The notes under the pieces were generated by a model. That model saw only the letters and a list, made by a program, of their open reading frames with translations. It searched no databases and had not been told where the DNA came from. Positions 42,988-52,287 of a stretch of 55,003 nucleotides of DNA are shown one piece after another. Numbering within the stretch: position 1 is the stretch's first letter; each line of letters opens with the position of its first letter. The position numbers and the translations under genes were made by a program. Origin of the DNA: a bacterium (lineage in GTDB: Bacteria; Pseudomonadota; Alphaproteobacteria; Rhizobiales; JAKIUO01); assembly GCA_024228495.1 (NCBI GenBank), contig JAAETJ010000587.1, positions 1 through 55,003 on the forward strand. Reading direction: 5' to 3'.

Positions 42988-43404
42988 TTATCTGCCGGGT
43001 TCATAGGCTTCAAACTGGGGAATGTCATCACCAATGTCTTCCCAGTTGGCTTTTGATGATACAAAAATATGTGCGCTTGGTCGCTCAACGATATCCGAGC
43101 TGATCGTGCCAATACGTACACGTACCGTATCAGGTTTCGATTCGACCTTACTGAGAATTGGCGACCCACAATGCTTGCAGAAATATCTCTTTTTGCCTGG
43201 ACTTGTTTCATAGCCCGTTAATTCATCCTGCCCGCAAACAAGGGCAAAGCGCTTCGCATCGACAATCCCGTTTGTCGCAAAGGCGCTGCCTTGCGCTTTG
43301 CGGCACTGCGAGCAATGGCACATTATAATGCTTTTTATTTCTCCGCTGATTTCAAAGCGCACCTTGCCACAAAGGCAGCTCCCCTTATATTTATTGTCTG
43401 ACAT
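42988..43404 (-). CDS. GFA-family (CENP-V/GFA fold) zinc protein
   Basis: 138 aa. Zinc ligands typical of the GFA fold: GSCLCGKVRFE near the N-terminus, MCHCSQCRKAQGSAF in the middle and YFCKHCGSPIL later. The prototype, Gfa, was linked to glutathione-formaldehyde chemistry, but most members have no known substrate. It lies in a minus-strand trio with the DUF1330 gene and the ATPase gene, between oppositely oriented IS ends. Confidence 0.88.
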   Translation of the reverse strand: MSDNKYKGSCLCGKVRFEISGEIKSIIMCHCSQCRKAQGSAFATNGIVDAKRFALVCGQDELTGYETSPGKKRYFCKHCGSPILSKVESKPDTVRVRIGTISSDIVERPSAHIFVSSKANWEDIGDDIPQFEAYEPGR

Positions 43405-43444
43405 TTGATGTCCCCTTCAAAAGCCTAACCACCAAATCGTGTCC

Positions 43445-43744
43445 CTAATCACCACCGCCTTCAACACCGATCATTGTCATATCGCTGATCGGCAAACGTA
43501 CGGCTTTTGCTCTTTGATAGTCGTCGCTACTGTACCAGTTTTTAAAATGTTCTTCACTTGGAAACTGTAACAAAACCAAGCGACGTGGCTGGAAATAATT
43601 CCCTTCAACGACCTTAAAATCTCCGCCTCTTACAAGAAATTTCCCACCGTTTTTCTCAACTGCTTGTTTAGCGATTGTTTGATACTCGCGATAGAGATCC
43701 GGATCATCTACGCGAACATCAACAACAACGAAATAGTCGGTCAT
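43445..43744 (-). CDS. DUF1330-family protein
   Basis: 99 aa ferredoxin-like alpha/beta-barrel dimer type. VVDVRVDDPDLYREYQTIAK, FLVRGGDFKVVEGNY and LVLLQFPSEEHFKNWYSSDD are classic DUF1330 segments. The function is unknown for most members. Thirty bp separate it from the ATPase gene upstream and 40 bp from the GFA gene downstream. Confidence 0.9.
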   Translation of the reverse strand: MTDYFVVVDVRVDDPDLYREYQTIAKQAVEKNGGKFLVRGGDFKVVEGNYFQPRRLVLLQFPSEEHFKNWYSSDDYQRAKAVRLPISDMTMIGVEGGGD

Positions 43745-43774
43745 TCTTTCATTCCTACTTGGTCTACGATCACC

Positions 43775-45880
43775 CTAATGCACAAAGCCGATATTGGAAA
43801 AGCTGCCGGGTTTGGTTTTGGAGATTTCGCTCAACAGGTCGATGACCTCCAGCGGTTTATCCATGATGCCGAGCACTCGCGCCTGGCGTCTTGCTTGCGC
43901 GAAGTCGCCGGGGGTCAGGTTTTTGAAGGTCATGCCTTCGCCGGGCACGGCTTTGAAGCCAAAAAACACTTCATAGGCATGAGGCAGCTCGACCTTGCCT
44001 AGAAACGAATACTTCACATGGAAGGTAAAACGGCGCATGCTCGCGCGATCAAAGCGGTCCATCAGATTGGTGGTACAGATAATCGGATAGGGATGATCTT
44101 CCATCCAGGTAAGCATCTCGTTAACCTGCGAAATTTCCCATGAACGCACAGCGTCGCGGCGATCAAACAAAAAGGTTTCCGCTTCATCAAATATCAGCAT
44201 GGCCTTTTGGTCGCGCGACTGCTCGAACGCATCCGCAATATGTTTTTCGCTTTCCCCGACAAAGGCTCCCAGAATATCAGAGGCCCGTTTATGAATAACT
44301 TCGAGCCCAAGATGATTGGCCAGATAGCGTCCATAGGCCGATTTGCCGGTACCAGGAGGACCAGACAAAAGCAAAGAAAAGTCCAGCGTACCTATTTCAC
44401 TCAAGCGGGCGGTGAGGCCAGCCAAATCTGGTTTGGCACGTGTGAGCTTTGGATCAAACTCAGGCAAGGCAGTGGTTTTCCTGGCACGATTACCAGAGAT
44501 AGCGCGCACAATGCCGCCAGCCGCCCGCTCCACAGCCTCGCGGCCACCACCAGAAAATTTCGCAGCTTTAAGCGCATTTTCGAGCACTGCTGGCGTCGCA
44601 TCAATCTGACGCGACAACTGCTCGATATCCTCGTCCGACAAACCGACTTCAATACGTTCGTCGAGACGGCGTAAAATATGGGCGCGCTGACTGGCCGGTG
44701 GCTGTTTAAGTTCAATGGCCAGCGTCATGCGGCGCAGGACGGCCGGGTCCACCTCACCAATATGATTGGAAGTCCACAAAACTGGCACGGGGTTATTTTC
44801 AAGGATGCGGTTGAGATAGAGTTTTGAGCCGCCGCGTTTGATCAGCTGCCAGGCAACATCTTCCATCTCGTCAAACAACACTGCGGTGCCGTGCGCGCCA
44901 GCCAGCAAGCGCAGCGCGAACACCAGATCCGACAAACGTTCCGAACGATCGGATTCACCATCAATGGACGCGCTGACCTCACCGGCCGCATAGAGCGATA
45001 GCCTGGCTGCTTGCGCGGCCATTTTGGTCAGTTCGGTTTTGCCAGATCCGGCAGGGCCGTAAATCAATATATTGACGCCCTTGGCACGGCTTTTGGCAGC
45101 GCCCTTCAATACCCCGGCAATGAGATCGCGGTCGGTGGCAATATGATTATAGTCGGACAACTCGAGGCTAGAGGACAGGGTCGACCCCAGCAGCATCTGC
45201 CGCATTTCCTTGAAACCGCGATAATTCTGGTCAAGGCACAGATCAATGCGCCACGGCACCGCATAGCGCCCGGTTGTGCCTGCCAGTTGTTCGCCATGGT
45301 CTTTTATCTGCAACAACCCCGTTGAAACGATCTCGCCAGGCGGTGACATCAACTGCTCGATGGTGCGGCTGTCTTCACCAGTTAAAAGCGCTGCCGTACG
45401 GGACAGAGGCCCCGCGACCTCGGTTGCTGCATCGCACAGATATTCCACCTGCTCAAAACGTGTATAACAGGCAATAAGGGTAGCGATCTTGGCGGCAGAT
45501 GGTGGCAGGTTGAGTGCTTTTACCAGCATTTTGACATTTTTGGTCAAAGGCTGGGGTTCGGGCGTCTCTGAGGCGGCTTTTTTCAACATGGCCAGAATAG
45601 CGGCGCGATGATTGCTATATTCGCGCTCTAGCTCGGCGACACGAAATTTGGGCGAATACATGTTGCCAATCGCCTTGTTGAGGGGCTTTGGCATTTGGAA
45701 ATTAAGGCTATCACCGCGCTCTTTTAACCAGCCGAGCATATGCCGGGAGGCCCGCAAAGGCAGGTCTCCACGGCTCAAAATACGTAAAATATAGCGGGCA
45801 ACAAGGCCGCGTTCGATATCACTGACAGACATAAAATTCTTTACTGATTGGCGTTGGTGCAACGGATCTTCCTCCAGCAT
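43775..45880 (-). CDS. tandem AAA+ ATPase
   Basis: 701 aa from the ATG at 45880. A TTG at 45862 with GGAGG 8 nt upstream is an equally good start; the open frame also runs further into the IS end but is unlikely to be used there. Domain 1: Walker A IYGPAGSGKTELTK, Walker B TAVLFDEMEDVAW, sensor VLWTSNHIGEVDPAVLRRM. Domain 2: SGPPGTGKSAYGRYLA, MLIFDEAETFLFDRRDAVRS, ICTTNLMDRFDRASMRRF. A helical N-terminal region (1-250) has no motif I know. Both ATPase sites look intact, in the CDC48/ClpA-like two-ring style. The target is unknown. Confidence 0.82.
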   Translation of the reverse strand: MLEEDPLHQRQSVKNFMSVSDIERGLVARYILRILSRGDLPLRASRHMLGWLKERGDSLNFQMPKPLNKAIGNMYSPKFRVAELEREYSNHRAAILAMLKKAASETPEPQPLTKNVKMLVKALNLPPSAAKIATLIACYTRFEQVEYLCDAATEVAGPLSRTAALLTGEDSRTIEQLMSPPGEIVSTGLLQIKDHGEQLAGTTGRYAVPWRIDLCLDQNYRGFKEMRQMLLGSTLSSSLELSDYNHIATDRDLIAGVLKGAAKSRAKGVNILIYGPAGSGKTELTKMAAQAARLSLYAAGEVSASIDGESDRSERLSDLVFALRLLAGAHGTAVLFDEMEDVAWQLIKRGGSKLYLNRILENNPVPVLWTSNHIGEVDPAVLRRMTLAIELKQPPASQRAHILRRLDERIEVGLSDEDIEQLSRQIDATPAVLENALKAAKFSGGGREAVERAAGGIVRAISGNRARKTTALPEFDPKLTRAKPDLAGLTARLSEIGTLDFSLLLSGPPGTGKSAYGRYLANHLGLEVIHKRASDILGAFVGESEKHIADAFEQSRDQKAMLIFDEAETFLFDRRDAVRSWEISQVNEMLTWMEDHPYPIICTTNLMDRFDRASMRRFTFHVKYSFLGKVELPHAYEVFFGFKAVPGEGMTFKNLTPGDFAQARRQARVLGIMDKPLEVIDLLSEISKTKPGSFSNIGFVH

Positions 45881-45993
45881 ATCAATAAACCAGCCAATTG
45901 GGGAAGCATTAGGTGAGCGAACTTGAAAATGGTTATTCGGTTTGGTAACTATGGGCAAAAAGTGGGGCAAAAGGACGACAAAAAACCTTACTA

Positions 45994-46850
45994 ACCCCAA
46001 TTATTGGATAAGCCTCTAGAGTTTTGCTTTTAAAGAAAGTCATTTTAGGCTTGTTGTTTTTTAGACAATAGGCGACGAGGCAGGAGATGATATGGACGAG
46101 TGCATTTGCCGATGAGCGATGCCTCGAATGCTCCAGCCCCATATCGCTCTAGAGTACACCAAAGACAGTTTCTACGATAAACCTCTTTCATATCAGTAGC
46201 TTGTTATAAAGCGACAGTAGGTAATTCTTCATATTTTTGTGAATACCTACAAGAATATGCAGTCCTTTTTTCCAGAGCTTTTGAATTTTTCCTTTGAAAT
46301 ATAGCCCTTGTCGGCCAGCAATATTCCCATCAATCCGTCAGCCATTTTCAACAAAGGGGCACGGTCATCCACGTTCCCCGGTGTGATATGGAGGGCTAAA
46401 AGCTCCCCCTTATTGTTGATTATGATGTGCAATTTGAAGCCAAAGAACCAACCCACTGTCGATTTTCCGCGCGCTGCCAGCCCCTTAAAAACCCTGTTTC
46501 TGAAAATTCTCTTGTTGCGACAGACCTTCAGGGGGCAGCTATCGACCACATAAAGTCCGGTCTTTTCACCTTGTCCCAAAAGCATGTGCAGCAAAACCGA
46601 CAAAGGTAAAAATAGACGACCTTGCAGCACTACAAATCATTCATAGGAGGGAATATCAGAGAAATAGTCTCGGTACATTTGACCGATGCCATAAATATAG
46701 AAGCATTTGAAATTCTTGAATGAACTGGTATGGAACAGCACCATGATCAACATCATTTCCGACAAGGAAAGCTTTCCTTCGCGACAACGCGTGCGACCAT
46801 TGCTGATGAGCTTGTGGCATTAGCCCGCCGGGCAACGCCATGGTTCTCAC
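45994..46850 (-). mobile_element. degenerate IS982-family insertion sequence
   Basis: The left end ACCCCAATTATTGGATAAGC starts at 45994. On the minus strand, parts of one DDE transposase follow: GKLSLSEMMLIMVLFHTSS (about 46777-46720), GIGQMYRDYFSDIPSYE then TGA, VVDSCPLKVCRNKRIFRN, FFGFKLHIIINNKGELLALH, ITPGNVDDRAPLLKMADGLM, LLADKGYIS, a frameshift in an A run near 46263, then two more stops, and LEHSRHRSSANALVHIISC at the C-terminus. The motif set matches IS982 transposases. At least three stops and one frameshift make it dead. The 5' end is eroded beyond about 46850. Confidence 0.8.
46247..46828 (-). pseudogene. IS982 transposase, interrupted
   Basis: The best preserved part of the transposase: the N-terminal zone (CHKLISNGRTRCREGKLSLS, up to about 46828) is in frame with the catalytic middle except for a TGA at YE*FVVLQ (about 46643). 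A 1-nt loss in an A run then ends the frame at 46247. It contains the first two acidic catalytic regions (VVDSCP and the PGNVDD segment). It cannot make a full transposase. Confidence 0.75.
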
Positions 46851-46992
46851 TCGGCCTTCGCGTGATCTGCTCCAGCTCTTCACACTGTTCCTGCTCTGGA
46901 TAGTTCTCGCGAACCATGTAGCCAGAAGAATCAATCCAGCAGCCTGCGTCAATCGATTTCTCGGGGGCTCTTGGAAGCGGAGCATAAACAAA
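46851..46992. other. spacer between the IS remnant and gshB
   Basis: On the minus strand the frame DAGCWIDSSGYMVRENYPEQ then EQCEELEQITRR is open across 46980-46830 and looks protein-like. It has no start and merges into IS sequence. No family recognised. No terminator seen after gshB, which is transcribed into this region. Confidence 0.3.
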
Positions 46993-47937
46993 CTATCCAG
47001 TGAGCTTGTCTTCAATGGCATCCCAGATCAACGCCGCGATATCGGCACCGCCAAAACGAGCTATCTCGCGAATACCGGTAGGTGAAGTGACATTGATCTC
47101 GGTCATTTTATCGCCGATCACATCAATACCGGTGAATAGCAGACCACGGCGCTTCAGCTCTGGCCCAATGGCCTCGCAAATCTCGCGGTCCCGCGCGGTG
47201 AGCTCGATCAATTCAGGGCGCCCACCCACATGCATGTTGGAGCGTGTTTCGTCTTTGGCCGGTATCCGGTTCAACCCCCCCACAGGTTCGCCGTCGACCA
47301 GAATGATGCGCTTGTCTCCGGCCCGCACATCGGGGAGATATTGCTGTACGATATAGGGTTCACGAAACATTTCGTCAAACATCTCTGCAAGCGCTCCCAG
47401 GTTAGTATCCCCATCGCGCAAAAGAAACACGCCAGCGCCGCCATTGCCATAAAGGGGCTTAATGATGATATTCTTGTGCTCGTCCCGAAAAGCCTTCACA
47501 TCGGCCAGTTGACGGGTGATCAAGGTTGCTGGCATCAAATCGGCATATTCCATTACAAAAAGTTTTTCAGGCGCATTACGCACATGAAACGGATCGTTGA
47601 CCACCAGTGTTTTGGGATGGATGCGCTCTAACAGATGGGTCGTGGTGATATAATGCATGTCAAAGGGTGGGTCCTGACGCAACAGCACCACGTCAAGCGT
47701 AGCCAGATCAATCTTCGTGAGATTACCCGCCTTGTAATGTGCCCCTACCTTGTCAAATACCTCTATGTCGCGGCCCCTTGCGGCAAGCTGATCACCTATC
47801 ATCGATAGCTGGTCAGGCTGATAATAGAACAGCTTATGGCCGCGCTCTTGCGCTTCAAGCATCAGCGCAAAGGTGCTGTCGCCCTCAATGTCGATGTTGT
47901 CGACCGGGTCCATCTGGACGCCGATATGGTAAGCCAT
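46993..47937 (-). CDS. gshB: glutathione synthetase
   Basis: 314 aa ATP-grasp enzyme. [20 protein letters not shown] at the N-terminus, [33 protein letters not shown], the ATP-binding glycine loop [14 protein letters not shown] and the closing [20 protein letters not shown] are diagnostic. It adds glycine to gamma-glutamylcysteine. The YraN-family gene lies 80 bp upstream on the same strand, the standard alphaproteobacterial order. The stop falls close to the IS remnant, which has not damaged the gene. Confidence 0.96.
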   Translation of the reverse strand: MAYHIGVQMDPVDNIDIEGDSTFALMLEAQERGHKLFYYQPDQLSMIGDQLAARGRDIEVFDKVGAHYKAGNLTKIDLATLDVVLLRQDPPFDMHYITTTHLLERIHPKTLVVNDPFHVRNAPEKLFVMEYADLMPATLITRQLADVKAFRDEHKNIIIKPLYGNGGAGVFLLRDGDTNLGALAEMFDEMFREPYIVQQYLPDVRAGDKRIILVDGEPVGGLNRIPAKDETRSNMHVGGRPELIELTARDREICEAIGPELKRRGLLFTGIDVIGDKMTEINVTSPTGIREIARFGGADIAALIWDAIEDKLTG

Positions 47938-48017
47938 CTATTTCCCTTTGGTCTTTTCGATAAAGTGAACAAGATCTGTCTCTGGATCAGATATTTGCCA
48001 GTGACTGCAAAGCGGCG

Positions 48018-48386
48018 TCAAGAGAGTATATGGGAAAAAGCATCTTTTTGATGCCGGGGCAGTTTCCAGGGGAGTATGGCGATGACGTCAAAGCCAATTT
48101 CACCGACGGGCTGCACTCTTTGTTTCCCGAGCCAGTGGCTGGCGGCGCGCCTGATCCTTTGTTGCTGGCGCATGGACACGGCACCAAGCGCTTCATCAAG
48201 TTCTGCTCGCCCTTTGACTTCGACAAAGGCCAGCCTTCGTGCATTGGCGGCAATCAGATCAACCTCGCCGACCGGCGTTTTGTAACGGCGCTCCAATATC
48301 CGGTAGCCCGACGCCATCAAAAAGATCGCAGCAACAGTTTCCGCTTGCATTCCTCTGCGATAAGCCTTTTGGCGTTGCTGGTTCAT
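48018..48386 (-). CDS. YraN/UPF0102-family nuclease-fold protein
   Basis: 122 aa from the ATG at 48386; a longer frame upstream lacks family similarity. The family core is visible: AYRRGMQAETVAAIFLMASG, YRILERRYKTPVGEVDLIAA and LAFVEVKGRAELDEAL, which form a restriction-endonuclease-like fold with the D...E-x-K pattern. The function is unresolved. It usually sits between rsmI and gshB; rsmI is absent here, and TadE-like genes lie upstream instead. Confidence 0.85.
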   Translation of the reverse strand: MNQQRQKAYRRGMQAETVAAIFLMASGYRILERRYKTPVGEVDLIAANARRLAFVEVKGRAELDEALGAVSMRQQQRIRRAASHWLGKQRVQPVGEIGFDVIAILPWKLPRHQKDAFSHILS

Positions 48387-48598
48387 TTCGACGAATAACC
48401 GCCAAAAAAAACGACGCCATTTTGAAATAATAATTGAGTAACCATTCGCATCAACCCTAATCGTTTGAAAACACCGCAAAACAACGCTGTTTTAGCTAAT
48501 TAATCATTTTTTGCAACCATTTATCAATAGACTGGTGCCTATCGTGCATAGGTGAACAAACTTATTCCATATTCTATCCATTAAGGGATCAAACGCGT

Positions 48599-49171
48599 AT
48601 GTCAATTGAGAGCGACAAAACCATACGGCAACCAAAATCCATGCTTGCGCGTCTCGTTGGCAGACTGCGCCGCGATGAGGAGGGCGTCACAGCGATTGAA
48701 TTTGGCATTATTGCTGCGCCATTTTTGATCCTCATTGTGGCCCTTTTGGAAACCGCGCTTGTCCATTTGACAACACTCGATCTTGAAAATGCCGTCCGCG
48801 ATGCCTCTCGCCAGATCCGTACCGGACAGGCCCAGGTCGCCAATCTGTCGGCAAACCAGTTCAAAGATCTTGTCTGCGACAATACGGTGCTGATTTCAGA
48901 TTGCAAAACCACTGAGCAACTGGTGATCGATGTACGCTCATATGATGACTTTGATATAATTTCAACCGATCCCGCCGAAATGCATGATGATGATGGCGTG
49001 TTCACGGGGGATAACGAATATAGTCTTGGCTCCGGTCTCAAGGTAGTGGTGGTTCGCGCCTATTACAAAATGAAACTTCTGGCCCAGCTTCCCATCGTTG
49101 GCCTCGCCAATGCGGGACCTCACCATCGCATGATCAATGCCATCTCGGTGTTTCGCAACGAACCGTTCTAA
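48599..49171 (+). CDS. TadE-like pilus assembly protein (pseudopilin)
   Basis: 190 aa, ATG at 48599 with AAGGGA upstream. A basic N-terminus (MLARLVGRLRRDEE) leads to the prepilin-like segment GVTAIEFGIIAAPFLILIVA, with the Glu at position +5-like of TadE proteins, then a periplasmic domain with two Cys residues (about 99 and 106, VCDNTVLISDC). TadE/F pseudopilins take part in Flp pilus assembly or surface attachment. Six bp of sequence and a second TadE-like gene follow; no secretion ATPase or flp gene is nearby. Confidence 0.82.
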   Translation: MSIESDKTIRQPKSMLARLVGRLRRDEEGVTAIEFGIIAAPFLILIVALLETALVHLTTLDLENAVRDASRQIRTGQAQVANLSANQFKDLVCDNTVLISDCKTTEQLVIDVRSYDDFDIISTDPAEMHDDDGVFTGDNEYSLGSGLKVVVVRAYYKMKLLAQLPIVGLANAGPHHRMINAISVFRNEPF

Positions 49172-49269
49172 TAGGGGTGCGATTGCCCCCCTTCAACGGA
49201 CCAGCGCAAAGCGAACCTGAAAATGAATTTGAAAAAGTTAATCGAGCCCCACGCTCAAGGAGTATAGAC

Positions 49270-49917
49270 GTGTTTTTCAAGAAATCACCCAAAACAGCGA
49301 TCAACGCATATACGCAGTTCATTGCTCGCTTGAAGCGCGACAACAAAGGCGTAGCGGCTCTGGAATTTGCCTTGATCGCCCCTATCATGGTCACCTTGTA
49401 TATGGGCAGTGTTGAGCTGCATCACGCTTTGTCAGCCGACCGCCGGGTCACGGACCTCGCAGGCGCAACCGCCGACCTCGTAGCTCAATCAGCCGACATA
49501 TCGGGGCAGATGGACAATATTTTCGATGCTGCCAGCACCTATCTGAAGCCTTACGGCGTCGATAATCTACGCATTACCGTGTCAAGCATCTGTCATGCCG
49601 GTGATGATACGGGACGCGTGGACTGGAGCGCCAACTATGTCAATGGTGGCGTCAAAAGCTATGCCCACATGGACGTCGTACCACTGCCACTTGATAATGA
49701 TAACAAACCGCTCTTGACGATCAAGGGAACAAGCCTGGTTTTTGCAGAAGTATCCTACCAATACACGTCCCCGCTTGGAGAATATGTAAACTCCATGACC
49801 TTGTCAGATCACTATTATCTGCGCCCCCGCCTCACAGAAACACCCTCTGTCCTCAACACAGGGGCGGGCGGTTCCGTTGATGGATGTGCCAATTCCGACT
49901 TCACGGATTTGAGTTAA
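49270..49917 (+). CDS. TadE/TadG-like pseudopilin
   Basis: 215 aa from the GTG at 49270, chosen because AAGGAG lies 7 nt upstream; a GTG at 49177 has no such site. MFFKKSPKTAINAYTQFIAR leads to GVAALEFALIAPIMVTLYMG, the pseudopilin helix, then a periplasmic domain ending with GGSVDGCANSDF. It is tandem with the TadE-like gene and ends in a strong terminator, so the two form a short operon. Confidence 0.8.
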   Translation: MFFKKSPKTAINAYTQFIARLKRDNKGVAALEFALIAPIMVTLYMGSVELHHALSADRRVTDLAGATADLVAQSADISGQMDNIFDAASTYLKPYGVDNLRITVSSICHAGDDTGRVDWSANYVNGGVKSYAHMDVVPLPLDNDNKPLLTIKGTSLVFAEVSYQYTSPLGEYVNSMTLSDHYYLRPRLTETPSVLNTGAGGSVDGCANSDFTDLS

Positions 49918-49942
49918 TCGTCTCAACAAGCATTTTTTCAAG

Positions 49943-49978
49943 AACCGGCGAGATAGCTTTCATCTCGCCGGTTTTTAT
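49943..49978. terminator. strong intrinsic terminator after the TadE pair
   Basis: AACCGGCGAGA (49943-49953) and TCTCGCCGGTT (49963-49973) form a perfect 11-bp stem with a T tract on the plus strand. It lies between the convergent TadE-like gene and trpS and just overlaps the trpS stop. Confidence 0.9.
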
Positions 49979-51009
49979 TTGCCGATAAAGCCGACGATTT
50001 CTTTAACCTTGGCCATGACGGGATCAGCGATTTCGCGGGCCCTATTGGCGCCATCGATTAGAAACGCGTCGATCTCTCCGGCCTCTCCCATCAGTTTTTG
50101 CATCTCGATACTAATCGGCGAGAGCTTCTCAACTGCGAGATCGATAAGGGCTGGTTTAAAGACACCAAACCCTTGTCCCCTATACTGTGCCAAGACGTCC
50201 TCCACGTCCATTTCAGCAAGCGCAGCGTAAATACCAACAAGATTGGCGGCCTCTGGCCGATCAGCAAGCCCAGCTTCTTCTGACGGCAAGGATTCTGGGT
50301 CGGTTTTGGCCTTTTTGATCTTTTTGGCGATCAGGTCCCGGTCATCAGTCAAATTGATACGTGTCATATCAGAGGGTGCAGATTTGCTCATTTTCTCCAT
50401 GCCATTGCGCAGCGACATGACCCTCGTCGCCGGTCCTGCGATCAAAGGCTTGGGCAAGGGAAAAAAGCCTTCTTCATGCCCGCATTTTTCAATGCTGGAG
50501 GCAAAATCAGTATTGAACTTTTGAGCAATATCACGGGCCAGTTCCAAATGCTGCTTCTGGTCAGCGCCCACCGGCACATGCGTGGCACGATACAATAAGA
50601 TATCTGCAGCCATGAGATTTGGATAGGAAAACAGTCCCACCGAGGCGTTTTCCTTGTGCTTGCCAGCTTTTTCTTTGAATTGGGTCATGCGGTTCAGCCA
50701 CCCCATGCGCGCCACACAATTAAAAATCCATGCAAGTTCCGCGTGACCAGATACCTGACTTTGATTGAAAATGATCTGCCTGGTGGGATCAATCCCCGAG
50801 GCGATGAAAGCGGCGGCCACTTCGCGGATATTATGAGCCAGAATATCAGGATCCTGCCAGACCGTGATGGCATGTAGATCGACCACGCAATAGAGACACT
50901 CATGCTCTTCTTGCAAGGCCACAAAACGCTTGATAGCCCCCAGGTAATTCCCCAAATGCAGATTTCCGGTTGGCTGCACACCGGAAAAAACCCGCTCATT
51001 CTGTTTCAT
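49975..51009 (-). CDS. trpS: tryptophanyl-tRNA synthetase
   Basis: 344 aa from the ATG at 51009 (AGGAG 6 nt upstream). Class I signature [13 protein letters not shown] (HIGH type) and [10 protein letters not shown] (KMSKS) are present, with [20 protein letters not shown] in between. It charges tRNA-Trp. In many alphaproteobacteria trpS directly follows murJ on the same strand; here a plus-strand gene with a LEA-like repeat lies between them. Confidence 0.96.
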   Translation of the reverse strand: MKQNERVFSGVQPTGNLHLGNYLGAIKRFVALQEEHECLYCVVDLHAITVWQDPDILAHNIREVAAAFIASGIDPTRQIIFNQSQVSGHAELAWIFNCVARMGWLNRMTQFKEKAGKHKENASVGLFSYPNLMAADILLYRATHVPVGADQKQHLELARDIAQKFNTDFASSIEKCGHEEGFFPLPKPLIAGPATRVMSLRNGMEKMSKSAPSDMTRINLTDDRDLIAKKIKKAKTDPESLPSEEAGLADRPEAANLVGIYAALAEMDVEDVLAQYRGQGFGVFKPALIDLAVEKLSPISIEMQKLMGEAGEIDAFLIDGANRAREIADPVMAKVKEIVGFIGK

Positions 51010-51159
51010 ATAACTGCTCCTTTGAGCAGTGTTATGGCGCGCTCGCCCCCTTGTTGCAAGACCTGCATTGAAGTGATGCCTCCCCTCTTGCTTGATGATC
51101 TTGAAAATAGCGCGTAAACTAGCTTGGTAAAAAACAATTGAAATACCGGGGAGGATATC

Positions 51160-52284
51160 ATGCAAACATGGCTTCGCAGAATTTTGGCAATCGTGGCGAT
51201 GGTTGGATCTGTCTATGGACTATTAGCAGTCTATACTAAATTCGGCGACCTTAACGCCGGGGGAAGTAGCTATTTAGAGCTGTTCCTGACCAGCCTTGGA
51301 GGACTGTTTTTTCTGTATGGCATCATGTGCAGTTTTTGGCTGCTAGAACGGCGCACCGGATCAACCACGGCTAATGTCATATTCTGGCTGGCTCAAATTC
51401 CCGTGCTGACCACTGGATTTCTTTCCTATCATATCTACGCCCTTGGCAATCTCGCTATGACCACCAATCCGGATTTTGCAACATTTGGTGTTACCATGAA
51501 CATACCTGACAGCAATTTCCTATTGATGATGGGAGATAGCGGCCAAGGCGAGCTTATTGGCTTTAACATGTTCGCTCTGTTGATGATCGTACTGCTAATC
51601 AGCGTTGGTATCAGCACGTGCCGGGAAAAACGTCTCATATCCAATCTTAAATCCGCAGCCACTATCGCGGGGGGCGCAGCCGCTCTCACCGGAGCTGCTG
51701 TCGTTGCGGGAACCAAAGGCGCCGCATCGGTTGCCAGCACGGCAGGTGATGTTGCGGGCGGTGCAGTGGACGCTGCAAAAGTAACGGCCTCTGTTGCTGG
51801 AGACATCGGCGAAAAAGCCGTTGATGTGGCAGGAAGTGCTGCCTCAAGCGCCGCAGACGCCGCTGTTGATCTAGCAGGGGGCGCGATGGACACCGCAAAA
51901 GCAACGGCCTCTGTTGCTGGAGACATCGGCGAAAAAGCCGTTGATGTGGCAGGAAGTGCTGCCTCAGACGCCGCAGACGCCGCTGTTGATCTAGCCGGCG
52001 GTGCGATGGACGCCGCAAAAGCAACGGCCTCTGTTGCCGGAGATATGGCCAAAAAAGCCGTTGATGTGGCGGGAAGTGCTGCCTCAAGCGCCGCAGACAC
52101 CGCTGTTGATGTAGCCGGGGGCACGATGGACACCGCCAAGACAACCGCATCAGTTGCCGGCGACGCGGTCACCGGTGTGGCCGAGACGGCAGGGAACCTG
52201 ACGCAAAGCACCATGGATGCCGCGAAAGAGGCCGCCGCCCTTATAGGTAGCGCCGACAACGGAGATGACAAAGAAGAGGGCTAG
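51160..52284 (+). CDS. four-helix membrane protein with LEA-like Ala-rich repeats
   Basis: 374 aa, GGGGAGG 5 nt before the ATG. Residues 1-160 hold four hydrophobic helices (about 9-29, 39-62, 73-95, 137-156). From about residue 175 the chain is Ala/Gly/Val/Asp/Lys-rich. It contains three 40-residue repeats (208-327: [20 protein letters not shown], then [20 protein letters not shown]), plus partial units, before a short acidic tail. The repeats resemble group 3 LEA proteins: amphipathic 11-mer-like helices that protect membranes or proteins under desiccation or freezing. A membrane-anchored LEA role is inference; no homologous family is recognised. Confidence 0.75.
   Translation: MQTWLRRILAIVAMVGSVYGLLAVYTKFGDLNAGGSSYLELFLTSLGGLFFLYGIMCSFWLLERRTGSTTANVIFWLAQIPVLTTGFLSYHIYALGNLAMTTNPDFATFGVTMNIPDSNFLLMMGDSGQGELIGFNMFALLMIVLLISVGISTCREKRLISNLKSAATIAGGAAALTGAAVVAGTKGAASVASTAGDVAGGAVDAAKVTASVAGDIGEKAVDVAGSAASSAADAAVDLAGGAMDTAKATASVAGDIGEKAVDVAGSAASDAADAAVDLAGGAMDAAKATASVAGDMAKKAVDVAGSAASSAADTAVDVAGGTMDTAKTTASVAGDAVTGVAETAGNLTQSTMDAAKEAAALIGSADNGDDKEEG
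51781..52140. repeat. 3 x 120-bp in-frame tandem repeat
   Basis: Units 51781-51900, 51901-52020 and 52021-52140 align without gaps; the first two are nearly identical, the third is more diverged. A fourth, degenerate unit starts at 52141. Each unit encodes 40 residues. Confidence 0.95.
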
Positions 52285-52287
52285 CTA

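Noticed and set aside
46656-47021. 121-codon minus-strand frame across the gshB end and the IS remnant
   Set aside because: It is out of frame with the recognisable transposase residues in the same stretch and overlaps gshB; a by-product of the decayed element.
51781-52140. Repeats considered as a CRISPR array
   Set aside because: Units are 120 bp, contiguous, coding and without spacers.
51435-52271. 278-codon minus-strand frame opposite the LEA-like repeats
   Set aside because: Produced by the low-complexity repeat on the other strand; the plus frame has a strong ribosome site and membrane helices.
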